Source: Desulfosporosinus cupriresistens
GTDB taxonomy: Bacteria; Bacillota; Desulfitobacteriia; Desulfitobacteriales; Desulfitobacteriaceae
Length of the DNA stretch: 64,000 bases
Assembly: GCF_001707885.1 (NCBI RefSeq)
Contig: NZ_MASS01000009.1
Coordinates: 39,755 to 103,754, forward strand
Direction of reading: 5' to 3'
In this document: positions 24,796 through 32,820 of the stretch, in pieces
Layout of the letters: the number at the start of each line of letters is the position of its first letter
How positions within the stretch are numbered: the first letter of the stretch is position 1
Notes under the pieces: generated by a model
The model's input: the letters and a program-made list of their open reading frames with translations, nothing else
Databases searched by the model: none
Told to the model about the DNA's origin: nothing
Made by a program: the position numbers and the translations under genes

Positions 24796-25617
24796 CTAAA
24801 TTTTCCAATACATCCAGGCAATCTTGGCCTCGATTTTTTCCTTGATCTGGCCATTTTTAGAGATTTTCTCCAGATAAGCGTTGATATGTTCCTTTTGCAC
24901 CTCATTTAAAGGGTGTGTCATTTCATAATAGGCCTTGTACAAGGCAACAGCCTTTTCCAGAGTGTAAGTATTTTCCCATTCGGTATCCAGATAGGTGATC
25001 TCTGGGTAAAAGCCCATCAACCATAAGATATTGAAGCCGCAGTAGATGGTCTTGCTGAAATCTCTATGGGTGCCTTGCCAATCAAGAAGGCTGGTCAAAC
25101 GGTCTCTTACCGAGTCCCTTCTATTAACAAAGGTGCTGACAAAGCAGAAGCCTTTACTGGCCTGCACCATTTTTTCAAGAGTATTTTTACTGTTAATGGC
25201 CGGAGTCATTGAGGCAAAGACCAGATCAAATTTCTTCTCCCAGCCCAAAGCCTTGAGATCAGCCATTTCCCAGTCCAGAGTGTCAAACGAGGCATTATTA
25301 AGCCCTTCAGCCTGGGCATTCTCTCTGGCAAACTCAATCATCTTTGGAGAAATATCCGTGCCGATAACACTTTTGGCTCGTTTGGCGAATTCAACAGAAT
25401 ACTTACCGGGACCGCAGCCAATATCAAGAACGTTTCCATCTTCCTTCAGCATTCCTTTAGAGATAAACAGCTCCAAGACACTGTCTAACCGCTTGTCTCT
25501 TTCGTTATTTTGTTTTCTGAGGTTGAAATCCTCGGCTCTGCCATCCCAGAAGGATTGACAGGCCGTCTTATCTGTTTCCTTCTTGCTCCAGATCTGCTCA
25601 AAATAGTTTATATCCAT
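24796..25617 (-). CDS. Class I SAM-dependent methyltransferase
   Basis: A 273-residue Rossmann-fold methyltransferase. Motif I is VLDIGCGPGKYS (about residues 63-74) and the acidic residue after strand 2 is in VIGTDISPKM. The ATG follows CAGGGGGTG. It is the first gene after leader E and lies just before the broken Ni/peptide ATPase. A related methyltransferase ends the intact nickel-type ABC operon at 28.2 kb, so the pair of genes seems to travel with this transporter. The substrate is unknown. Confidence 0.88.
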   Translation of the reverse strand: MDINYFEQIWSKKETDKTACQSFWDGRAEDFNLRKQNNERDKRLDSVLELFISKGMLKEDGNVLDIGCGPGKYSVEFAKRAKSVIGTDISPKMIEFARENAQAEGLNNASFDTLDWEMADLKALGWEKKFDLVFASMTPAINSKNTLEKMVQASKGFCFVSTFVNRRDSVRDRLTSLLDWQGTHRDFSKTIYCGFNILWLMGFYPEITYLDTEWENTYTLEKAVALYKAYYEMTHPLNEVQKEHINAYLEKISKNGQIKEKIEAKIAWMYWKI

Positions 25618-25751
25618 AGCTTAACACCCCCTGAAATAGTCAATGAAGCCGTCAAGGCATATCTTTTTACCTTCATTGAACTTTTGCATCTTCTTATTTT
25701 CATAAGCACAGTGTTATGTGGGTCTTTATGTTCTCACTTCCTCTCAGATAA

Positions 25752-25904
25752 AATAAAAAACCACAAAGGTGACCCTAATGAGTCAAACCTCCATGGTTTT
25801 GCATACGCCTCCATAGCTTTGCTTTACATATTTGCATATTTATTCTAAATATTATTCTACATGTTTGATATATTATTCTACATGTTTGATATATTTCCTG
25901 CATA
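25752..25904 (-). promoter_or_regulatory. Metal-gene leader element E (before methyltransferase)
   Basis: On the minus strand TATGCA (25904-25899), an 18-base spacer and TAGAAT (25880-25875) contain the GCAGGAAAT block. GCTATGGAGGCGTATGCAAA and ACCATGGAGGTTTGACTC follow, then a hairpin with 3' arm CACCTTTGTGGTTTTTTATTTT. A 21-base segment with the TAGAAT box is tandemly duplicated (25851-25871 and 25872-25892). Confidence 0.65.
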
Positions 25905-25920
25905 GTTAAAAAAAAATAAT

Positions 25921-26038
25921 TTATTTTCTAGGGGAATATTTTGGCATAGTATCTAAATATTTTCTTTTGGGCTTCTTCTTTACGCCATTTAATTCCTTTT
26001 GAATCATCTCGTTGTAGCGCTCATTAGCGGTCTGCCAG
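25921..26038 (-). pseudogene. C-terminal fragment of an unidentified protein
   Basis: The minus strand is open for about 38 codons, reading WQTANERYNEMIQKEL and then a lysine-rich tail ending YSPRK before TAA. There is no start; I cannot name the parent gene. It abuts the binding-protein fragment on the other strand, marking a recombination junction. Confidence 0.3.
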
Positions 26039-26200
26039 GAATTTACCCTTGTTCCCAACCCCTACTACTGGGGTGAAAAACCTAAGGTCGATAAAATAAC
26101 CTTTAACGAATATAACTTTGTCATGATTGATGTGGAAAGGCGCTACGGGAATGCTAAAACGTTAGACGACAGCCCAAATAGTAGTTTTTCTTTGTGGTAA
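26036..26200 (+). pseudogene. Fragment of a family 5 (Ni/peptide) binding protein
   Basis: The frame reads FTLVPNPYYWGEKPKVDKIT, the conserved segment of SBP family 5 proteins such as NikA and DppA. It then leaves the family and stops at 26200. There is no start or signal peptide. Confidence 0.65.
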
Positions 26201-26230
26201 AATAAGGTATAATTGATCTGAGGTGATTAG

Positions 26231-26521
26231 ATGCCTGCAATTGAAGATATTATAAGTAAGAGAGAGCAAATTATTAGCTTAGCAAGACAATACAAAACTC
26301 ATAACGTCAAATTATTCGGTTCTGTTCTTAGAGAAGAAGAAACTCGGGAGAGTGATATCGATTTTTTAGTGGAATGCCAGGATGATTGTTCTCTTTTTGA
26401 TATCATTTCTTTGAAGTATGACCTTGAAGAATTTTTAGGAAGACAAGTAGATATCGTAACATATGATTCTTTGCACTGGACTTTAAAAGACAGAATTCTT
26501 CTGGAGGCCAGGTCGATATGA
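26231..26521 (+). CDS. mntA: MntA-type nucleotidyltransferase antitoxin
   Basis: A 96-residue minimal nucleotidyltransferase with the GSx10DxD active site (GSVLREEETRESDIDFLV, residues 34-51) and a third acidic residue in VDIVTYD. In MntA/HepT systems this protein AMPylates the HepT toxin near its active site and inactivates it. GAGGTGATTAG precedes the ATG. It overlaps hepT by 4 bases. Confidence 0.93.
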   Translation: MPAIEDIISKREQIISLARQYKTHNVKLFGSVLREEETRESDIDFLVECQDDCSLFDIISLKYDLEEFLGRQVDIVTYDSLHWTLKDRILLEARSI

Positions 26522-26841
26522 AAGATGCAAAAGTTTTTCTTCAGAGTATATTCGAATCTATTGAAAAGATAGAAAGCTATACTTTCTCAGGAAAAGATGA
26601 ATTTATGAAGTCGACTCTCACTCAAGATGCAGTAATAAGAAATCTTGAGATAATTGGTGAAGCTACTAAGAATATTCCACAAGATGTCAAAGAACAAAAC
26701 AGCGAAATTCCTTGGAAGCAAATGGCGGGACTTCGTGATGTGTTAATACATGATTATATGGGTATAAGTTTAAAAATTGTATGGAATGTCGTACAAAATG
26801 AGCTCCCCCAACTAAAGACTATGATCAAGAAAATACTGTAA
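26518..26841 (+). CDS. hepT: HepT-type ribonuclease toxin
   Basis: A 107-residue HEPN-domain (DUF86) protein. The catalytic RX4HXY motif is RDVLIHDY in WKQMAGLRDVLIHDYMGIS, and RNLEIIGEATKNIP is typical of the family. It should cleave RNA unless modified by MntA. The pair is complete and probably functional. Confidence 0.93.
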   Translation: MKDAKVFLQSIFESIEKIESYTFSGKDEFMKSTLTQDAVIRNLEIIGEATKNIPQDVKEQNSEIPWKQMAGLRDVLIHDYMGISLKIVWNVVQNELPQLKTMIKKIL

Positions 26842-26848
26842 TTTATTA

Positions 26849-26880
26849 GCACTGAGCAGTTAATGTTCAGTGCCATGTTT
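26849..26880 (+). terminator. Possible terminator after hepT
   Basis: GCACTGA and TTCAGTGC pair around a 9-base loop; the T tract is weak (CATGTTTAT). Between here and 27230 nothing else is recognisable apart from the right inverted repeat. Confidence 0.45.
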
Positions 26881-27243
26881 ATATTTGGGGCTTGGGCCAT
26901 CGTCTAACTTCTAGAGATTTACGAGGTTCGTAGACGGAGAAAAAGGATATGGTGGAATTTGCTTGACGTTCAATCATTGGTAAATTGTAAGAAAGTGCGA
27001 ATATATAATGCGGAGGAACTATGGGATAAAAAAAGGAAAGGAGTTACTATTAAAATGAAGAGATATGTTCATGACATATCCCATGGTTGAAAATGAGATG
27101 ATAGAGCTTAAGATTTGAGAGACCATAAAAATCAGTTTTATGGCGTCACACAGTAGACATTTGAGCAACAATAGATTCTTTGTGTATTATTGCAATCAAG
27201 ACACTTATTAAATATCAATTTGAGTAGAAAGGAGTTTGTGAGA

Positions 27244-27531
27244 TTGGATTGGTTTATGTTAAATATATGGCTTTTTGCGTTAATAGCCGGAACAACTTTA
27301 TTAATTTTGTCAGGTAGCAAAAGATATATTGATTGGGTAAAAGAAAGAATGCCTATGCCAGAGGAAAAAACAATTAAATTGGAGAAAAGCGGGGCTATCG
27401 GCCTTATTACTATTTCTGTTTTAAGCTTATTACGAGTACTAAGCTTGATTGATCATAGATGGAAAAATCTTACGACTAGAAATCTGGTTTCAGAAGGGCT
27501 CATTAGAAAGCTAGCTATTGTAGATAAGTAA
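27244..27531 (+). CDS. Small membrane protein of unknown function
   Basis: A 95-residue frame with one clear N-terminal membrane helix (WLFALIAGTTLLILSG), a charged segment (KRYIDWVKERMPMPEEK), and a second weaker hydrophobic stretch. TTG 27244 is well placed 9 bases from AAAGGAG; a GTG at 27238 is too close. I recognise no family. Confidence 0.4.
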   Translation: MDWFMLNIWLFALIAGTTLLILSGSKRYIDWVKERMPMPEEKTIKLEKSGAIGLITISVLSLLRVLSLIDHRWKNLTTRNLVSEGLIRKLAIVDK

Positions 27532-27556
27532 GATTGTGGAAGGAGGTGGAAATAGA

Positions 27557-27728
27557 TTGTTGATTCTAAGTTTTTATAAGGATATCTCGTTTGGCCTTCC
27601 TATCGACGTATGATGTCGACTTAGCTTATTCCTGGTCAGATAGGATAGTCATAATGTACAGTGGAGGGATTCATAATCGCGTTCTACAAGCTCTTCTTCA
27701 TCGCTTACCACTCATATTCCTAAATTGA
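27557..27728 (+). pseudogene. Internally deleted Ni/peptide ABC ATPase remnant
   Basis: After AAGGAGGTGG a frame opens with LLILSFYKDISFGLP, like the first strand of DppD/NikD ATPases, and closes at a TGA near 27614. A second frame (27615-27728) reads VDLAYSWSDRIVIMYSGG then VLQALLHRLP. That matches the switch-to-C-terminal region (HDLAxxxxxADRxxVMYxG). The ATPase core is missing. Confidence 0.55.
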
Positions 27729-27743
27729 GATAAGCGAAAAGAT

Positions 27744-27983
27744 TTAGGTACTTACGCTGGACAAGCTGGGAGTTCTTTTCTGGGCATCAAATGGTGGGCA
27801 TCTTTCTAAGATAATACGATGGTTGAGAAGGGTCATGTCTTTAATTTTAGCCTGGATGAACAACTGTTTTCCAAAGATATCCATAAGTTTAAGGCCATTT
27901 TCATAAGGCTCAATGATATCAACTGACTCCATGAGTAACACCTCGTTTTCTCCATCTTTGAGATAGGCATTTGACTCACACAT
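27744..27983 (-). CDS. cooT: CooT-family nickel-binding protein (copy 2, altered C-terminus)
   Basis: A 79-residue protein. Residues 1-62 (MCESNAYLKDGENEVL ... HRIILER) are almost identical to copy 1 and keep Cys2. After residue 62 the expected TDIK and stop are replaced by an unrelated 17-residue tail (CPPFDAQK...), where the sequence meets the ATPase remnant. The tail adds one more Cys. AAAGGAGTGATC precedes the ATG. It has its own leader (element D) and follows the nickel-type ABC operon. Confidence 0.85.
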   Translation of the reverse strand: MCESNAYLKDGENEVLLMESVDIIEPYENGLKLMDIFGKQLFIQAKIKDMTLLNHRIILERCPPFDAQKRTPSLSSVST

Positions 27984-28013
27984 TCATGATCACTCCTTTT
28001 TTAAAATAAAGGC

Positions 28014-28136
28014 AAAAAAGACCATAGAAAACTGACTATCAAGTAGTCAGACCTCCATGGTCTTCGTAAAACCTTCATGGTTTCTCAGGTTATGATTATA
28101 TATGTATTCTATAACCATATCATGAATTCCTGCTAA
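28014..28136 (-). promoter_or_regulatory. Metal-gene leader element D (before cooT copy 2)
   Basis: On the minus strand TTAGCA (28136-28131), 19 bases, TAGAAT (28111-28106). AACCATGAAGGT and GACCATGGAGGTCTGACT follow, then a hairpin with inner stem CTGACT / AGTCAG and 3' arm TTCTATGGTCTTTTTT. CooT starts 31 bases after the hairpin. Confidence 0.7.
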
Positions 28137-28204
28137 GCAAATGTCTAAAATGAATAAATAACGAAGAGTTCTTATTTAAGGGAACTTGCTGCCCATTAGT
28201 CGGT

Positions 28205-29005
28205 TCAATCTCCTAACTTCTCTCCGCCGACCAAAAACATCGGTGTGGATCGATATAAGATTTGCTCAGCAACATCCCAGACCTGCTCTGCAATATTATT
28301 TTCAGAGAAAATGTAGGAAAAGCCACTTCCTCTTAAGGCTGAAAAATCCCATTGAGGTCTAACTTCCCTGCTTAACGGAAGTTCCCTGCTGATCCTATCT
28401 GATTCTTCGGTATCAGTGTTTTTGTGAGGATTTTCCATACCCATTTCATCGGCTGTTTTTTGGTCTTCTTCATAGCGGCGTTGCATCTCAGCATCAAAAA
28501 GGCGCAAATGCCAGTTGGCATCAAAGACAAGCAGCCTGCCCCCCGGTTTCAAAACCCTATGCCATTCAAGGTAGGCAACCTCTGGTTCTTTCAAGATCCA
28601 GGTCAGATTTCGGCAGAGAATTAAATCAAAACTATTACTCTCTAAGTCGAGTTTCTGACAGTCCATTTTTCTAAAGTCAGGAGCGACACCTTCCCGCTCT
28701 GCATTTCGGCGAGCATGAGCTAACATTTCTTCAGTGCAGTCGATGGCTGTTACTTTATGTCCCAGTGAAGCTAGAATAATAGCAAAGAAACCGGGTCCTG
28801 TCCCGATATCTAAGACCTCCATTTGTTTCCTTTGGGGAGCATATTTTCCGACTAAGTTAATCCAGGCATCTTTTTTAAAGCCTTTCAATTCGTTTTGGAT
28901 GCTTTCACTATAACGTTGGGCGCTGCCAGTCCAGTATTTCTCAACACGTTTTTGCAGTTTCGTCTTAAGCCCTCCTTTTATCCAGCTCGTAGTTATGGCA
29001 GGCAA
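28205..29005 (-). CDS. Class I SAM-dependent methyltransferase at the end of the nickel-type ABC operon
   Basis: A methyltransferase of up to 266 residues, with motif I MEVLDIGTGPGFF and motif II VTAIDCTEEML, LILCRNLTWIL and GGRLLVFDANW. The start is uncertain. The ATG at 29005 lies 41 bases inside the upstream ATPase gene, while the strong AAAGGAGGG is further in and would best serve a CTG at 28957. Its fixed place after NikE-type genes suggests modification of an imported or exported metal ligand, but no evidence fixes the substrate. Confidence 0.88.
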   Translation of the reverse strand: MPAITTSWIKGGLKTKLQKRVEKYWTGSAQRYSESIQNELKGFKKDAWINLVGKYAPQRKQMEVLDIGTGPGFFAIILASLGHKVTAIDCTEEMLAHARRNAEREGVAPDFRKMDCQKLDLESNSFDLILCRNLTWILKEPEVAYLEWHRVLKPGGRLLVFDANWHLRLFDAEMQRRYEEDQKTADEMGMENPHKNTDTEESDRISRELPLSREVRPQWDFSALRGSGFSYIFSENNIAEQVWDVAEQILYRSTPMFLVGGEKLGD

Positions 29006-29942
29006 TAAAGTGTTTTTCGGATACTCGCTTCATTACGGGTATATTGGTCTCACATTGTGGTTTAGTCATGGGGCAGCGGGAAGCATAGGGACAGCCCAAA
29101 GCATCAAAGCCCGTTTGGTCGAGTTCACTTTGATAAGTGGCGAGCGTTTGTTTTTGACCAGGGTCACAGGAAAGCACTGAGGAGAGAAGCTGGCGGGAAT
29201 ACGGATGGCATAGTGAATCAAATAAGGATATATCTTCGATATACTCAACAATCATTCCCAAATACATTACTGCCAGAGAATCCGCTAGATAGTATACAGA
29301 TTCAATGTCGTGAGAAATAAAAAGATAGGAGAGATGATACTCCTGCTTCAGGTCGGTCAAGAGATTCAAAATCTGTGCTTGCACGGATACATCGAGGCTG
29401 CTCAAGGGTTCATCTAGAATTATGAGTTTTGGTTTGACAGAAAGTGCCCTGGCTATGCATACCCGTTGCAGCTGGCCGCCGCTGAACTGTTCGGGATATT
29501 TATCTTTGTGTGCCTTGCTTAGCCCCACTTTTGCCAACAGTTCGCTGATTAGGTTGTCTTCCTGCTCGGGAGCTATTTGTAAAAAATTCTTGACGGGTTC
29601 ACCGATGATCCTACCTGCAGGATGTCTGAGGTTTACTGAGCCAACACAGTCCTGAAAAACCATCTGCATATCTCTACGTAATAAGAAACGCTCTTGTTTA
29701 TTAGCTGAGAGCAGATTGCTCCCTTGTAATAAAATTTCTCCCTGACTTGGTTTAACTAGACCAGCTATCATTTTTCCTAGGGTTGTTTTGCCACAGCCGC
29801 TTTCTCCTACTAAACCTAGACAGGTTCCAGATTTTATGGATAGAGAAACATTCTTGACGACTTTTGAAATCTTTTTCCTGCGCCAAAAATAGTTCCGGAA
29901 GGCATACCTCTTACTCAAGTTTTTTACTTCAAGAACATGCAC
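28965..29942 (-). CDS. nikE: Nickel/peptide ABC importer ATPase, NikE/DppF type
   Basis: A 325-residue ATPase with Walker A GESGCGKTT, signature FSGGQLQRVCIARAL, Walker B LIILDEPLSSLD and switch LFISHDIES, followed by the oligopeptide-type C-terminal domain with cysteines (GCPYASRCPMTKPQC). The GTG at 29942 is preferred because GGAGGAGG lies 9 bases upstream; it overlaps the previous gene by 14 bases. Fourth transporter gene after nikA-nikB-nikC-nikD. Confidence 0.92.
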   Translation of the reverse strand: MHVLEVKNLSKRYAFRNYFWRRKKISKVVKNVSLSIKSGTCLGLVGESGCGKTTLGKMIAGLVKPSQGEILLQGSNLLSANKQERFLLRRDMQMVFQDCVGSVNLRHPAGRIIGEPVKNFLQIAPEQEDNLISELLAKVGLSKAHKDKYPEQFSGGQLQRVCIARALSVKPKLIILDEPLSSLDVSVQAQILNLLTDLKQEYHLSYLFISHDIESVYYLADSLAVMYLGMIVEYIEDISLFDSLCHPYSRQLLSSVLSCDPGQKQTLATYQSELDQTGFDALGCPYASRCPMTKPQCETNIPVMKRVSEKHFIACHNYELDKRRA

Positions 29943-30921
29943 AAGTGGTTGCCTCCTCCAGTGTGGCATAGCGCAGGCATCTCACAGTATGACTCCCTAA
30001 GCCATAATCACTCATCTCAAATTTTTGGCAGTCTTTTTTGGCGTATGAACAGCGTTCAGCAAAAGGGCAACCGGCTTTAATCTGCATAAGCGAGGGAGGA
30101 TAGCCCTCAAGTACCTTCAATCTGTTCTTGGTGAAGGAAGGTTTAGACTGCAGCAAAGCACGTGTGTAGGGATGCAAGGGGTTTTCGAATATCTCGAATG
30201 CAGAAGCTTTCTCTATAATATACCCAGCATACATTACGGCAACGTCGTCTGCCATTTGAGTAATGATTCCTAAATCGTGAGATACAAGAAGCATTGAGGT
30301 TTTAAAGTTGTCTCTCAAGTGAGACAACTCCCCAAGTATCTGGTATTGTACAGTCACATCGAGAGATGTGGTTGGTTCATCAGCTATCAAGACAGCTGGG
30401 CACATGAAAAGCGCTATGGCGATCATAACTCGTTGCAGCATCCCTCCACTGAGTTGAAACGGGTATTGCTTCATGATTTTTTCCGGCGAGGACAAGTTAA
30501 GTTTAGAAATCATATCAAGAGCAATCTGTTTTGCTTCTCCTTTGGAGACGGCTTTATGGCAGCGGATGGTTTCCATAAAATGTTCTCCTAGGGTAATCAA
30601 GGGATTGAATGACCCTATGGGGTTTTGCATAATCATAGACATGGCAGCGCCGCGCAGCCTTCTTAGTCTTTCTTGGTCACTGTATTGAATCTTCTGGCCT
30701 TGAAGAAGAATATTGCTTTTAACATTCCATTTTTCCTTCTCCAAAAGCCCCATAATGGCCTGGCAGGTTGCTGACTTACCGCAGCCACTTTCTCCGATAA
30801 GCCCTAATACATTTCCTTCATACAAAGTAAAGCTAACATCCTTAACGACCGGCACATTTCTGGCCGGTGTTCTGAGTTCAACCTTTAAATGTTCGATTTC
30901 CATGACTTTTGTTTTAATCAT
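29929..30921 (-). CDS. nikD: Nickel/peptide ABC importer ATPase, NikD/DppD type
   Basis: A 330-residue ATPase with GESGCGKSA, signature LSGGMLQRVMIAIAL, VLIADEPTTSLD, LLVSHDLGI and the C-terminal oligopeptide domain (GCPFAERCSYAKKDC). It forms the ATPase pair with NikE. The C-terminus has two closely spaced cysteines, TTCACS, where the ribosome-binding site of nikE is encoded. Confidence 0.92.
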   Translation of the reverse strand: MIKTKVMEIEHLKVELRTPARNVPVVKDVSFTLYEGNVLGLIGESGCGKSATCQAIMGLLEKEKWNVKSNILLQGQKIQYSDQERLRRLRGAAMSMIMQNPIGSFNPLITLGEHFMETIRCHKAVSKGEAKQIALDMISKLNLSSPEKIMKQYPFQLSGGMLQRVMIAIALFMCPAVLIADEPTTSLDVTVQYQILGELSHLRDNFKTSMLLVSHDLGIITQMADDVAVMYAGYIIEKASAFEIFENPLHPYTRALLQSKPSFTKNRLKVLEGYPPSLMQIKAGCPFAERCSYAKKDCQKFEMSDYGLGSHTVRCLRYATLEEATTCACS

Positions 30922-30936
30922 CCTTAGAGCCTGCCT

Positions 30937-31779
30937 TCATTGATAATTTTCATCAAGTACGTCACGCAGCGCATCCCCAATAAGATTTAAGGAAATAACG
31001 ACAAGGGTTATTAATATTCCTGGATAATACATCAATTCAGGTGTGCTCCTGATAAAGCGTCGGCCGTTTTCGATCATCGTGCCCCATTCGGGCGTCGGAG
31101 GCTGAACACCTAGTCCCAAAAATGAATAGCCCGTAAAATGCAGAATGATACTTCCTAAATCAATGGTCGAAAGGACAATCAGCTGTGGAAGGACATTGGG
31201 CAGGATGTGCGTCCAGATGATCTCCTGATCTGAGGTTCCTGCCACTTGGGCCGCCTCAATAAAAGAACGAGATGTTATACTTAAGACCAAGCTGCGGACA
31301 ATGCGGACGTACCAGAGCCATTGAACGATGACCATGCTGAGCATCACATTGATCAAGCCTGGTCCAAGAACGCCAACGATAACCAATACGATGACCAAGC
31401 TGGGAAACGAAAGCAGGATATCGCAGAGCCTCATGAGGAAATTGTCAATGCGGCCACCTTTATAGGCTGAAAAAGTGCCAATGCTCGTTCCTATCATCAG
31501 GGCACAAATCATGATGATAAAGGCTGAACCAAGAGAAGTTCGCGTCCCATAGATCAATCTGGAAAATACGCAGCGGCCCATGTCGTCGGTTCCGAGAGGA
31601 AATTGTCCGCCTGGTCCAAGAAGTTTGAATTTTAGGGATACCTCGGTGGGGTCATGAGGGGCAATCCAGGGGGCAAAAACCCCGCAGAGGACCACAACAA
31701 GTATAAAAATAAGGCAGATCACCGCCATTTTTTTTTGGACAAAGCGATGGGCCATTTGTTTAAGCAGCAACCTGATCAT
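30937..31779 (-). CDS. nikC: Nickel/peptide ABC importer permease, NikC/DppC type
   Basis: A permease of about 280 residues with six membrane helices and the coupling loop SFIEAAQVAGTSDQEIIWTH (EAA motif). LLGPGGQFPLGTDDMGR is the typical DppC periplasmic segment. The start is uncertain: ATG 31779 lies inside the end of nikB with GGAG almost touching it, and ATG 31755 just after the nikB stop is possible. Confidence 0.9.
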   Translation of the reverse strand: MIRLLLKQMAHRFVQKKMAVICLIFILVVVLCGVFAPWIAPHDPTEVSLKFKLLGPGGQFPLGTDDMGRCVFSRLIYGTRTSLGSAFIIMICALMIGTSIGTFSAYKGGRIDNFLMRLCDILLSFPSLVIVLVIVGVLGPGLINVMLSMVIVQWLWYVRIVRSLVLSITSRSFIEAAQVAGTSDQEIIWTHILPNVLPQLIVLSTIDLGSIILHFTGYSFLGLGVQPPTPEWGTMIENGRRFIRSTPELMYYPGILITLVVISLNLIGDALRDVLDENYQ

Positions 31780-32707
31780 CTCCAATTCTGATTCGCGGGT
31801 CGATGAGCGTGCTGACAATATCGGCTAGTAGATTGGAAAGAACAAACACAATCGCCATCAGCAGCACATACCCCTGTATCATTGGATAATCGCGGTTGAA
31901 AATGGATGAAGTAATCAGCCGACCTAGTCCGGGCCAAGCAAAGACAACCTCCACCACCACACTGCCCGCCAACATATAGCCGAAGCTTACTCCAAAGGCA
32001 TTGACAACAGGGAGAAGGGCATTTTTCAAGGCGTGTTTTCCAAAGACGATCTTTTGTCTCAGTCCTCTGGCCTTAGCGTAGAGTATAAAGGGTTGATTCA
32101 AATTTTCGAGCACTCCTGCCCTTAAAATTCGGGCATAGGCGGCGATATAATTAGAAGCCAGGGTAAGAGAGGGAAGAATCAGATGCTGCCAAGAGCCCTT
32201 GCCCATAATAGGCAAAATATCCAACTTAATGGCAAACAACTGAATTAAGAGAAAGCCTAGCCAAAACCCGGGAATGGATGCTCCGACAAAGGTGAAAACA
32301 CGACTTAGATGATCAAAAAGACTATCCTTAAACAACGCTGATAAAAAGCCTAGGGGCAAACTTAAGAGAATCAGCCAACCGAAAGCCGCCAGAGTGAGGA
32401 GCAATGTGTTGGGGAAACAATGGGTGATCTCATCGAAAACAGGGTCCTGACTCACATAGGATTTGCCAAAATCCAGATGGATTGCCTTCCCCAGCCAGCT
32501 AACGTATTGCTCCACAAGAGGTCTGTCCACTCCTAGCTCCTCTCGGACGGAAGAGAGCGACTTCTCCGTGATTGGAATCTTGCAGGCTGTCATGTAAGCT
32601 TGGGCCGGATTGATGGGAATCATATGAATCAGAACAAATGTTAAGATGGTAACCCCAAACAAGACTGGTACAAGAGAAATTAACCTTTTTATTAAGTAGG
32701 CTCTCAT
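31760..32707 (-). CDS. nikB: Nickel/peptide ABC importer permease, NikB/DppB type
   Basis: A 315-residue permease with six membrane helices. It has the DppB opening MRAYLIKRLISLVPVLFGVTIL, the ELGVDRPLVEQYVSWLG segment and the coupling loop YAKARGLRQKIVFGKHALKN. ATG 32707 has GAGG 9 bases upstream; the frame is open 48 bases further. Confidence 0.92.
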   Translation of the reverse strand: MRAYLIKRLISLVPVLFGVTILTFVLIHMIPINPAQAYMTACKIPITEKSLSSVREELGVDRPLVEQYVSWLGKAIHLDFGKSYVSQDPVFDEITHCFPNTLLLTLAAFGWLILLSLPLGFLSALFKDSLFDHLSRVFTFVGASIPGFWLGFLLIQLFAIKLDILPIMGKGSWQHLILPSLTLASNYIAAYARILRAGVLENLNQPFILYAKARGLRQKIVFGKHALKNALLPVVNAFGVSFGYMLAGSVVVEVVFAWPGLGRLITSSIFNRDYPMIQGYVLLMAIVFVLSNLLADIVSTLIDPRIRIGDDQVAA

Positions 32708-32820
32708 TGATTTAAACCTCTTTTCCAAAGCAACTGAAGTTCTGCTGTCCGGCATTTGTCCGTCGTTCCCTGAACAGCAGAACTGCTAAGATCAGAACAA
32801 CAATAAAGCAATTAATAAAA

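Larger units (their letters stand above)
26161..26908. repeat. 18-base imperfect inverted repeats flanking mntA-hepT
   Basis: 26161-26178 and the reverse complement of 26891-26908 share 15 of 18 bases (GTTAGACGAYRGCCCAAR). They bracket the toxin-antitoxin pair at about 745 bases. Confidence 0.45.
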
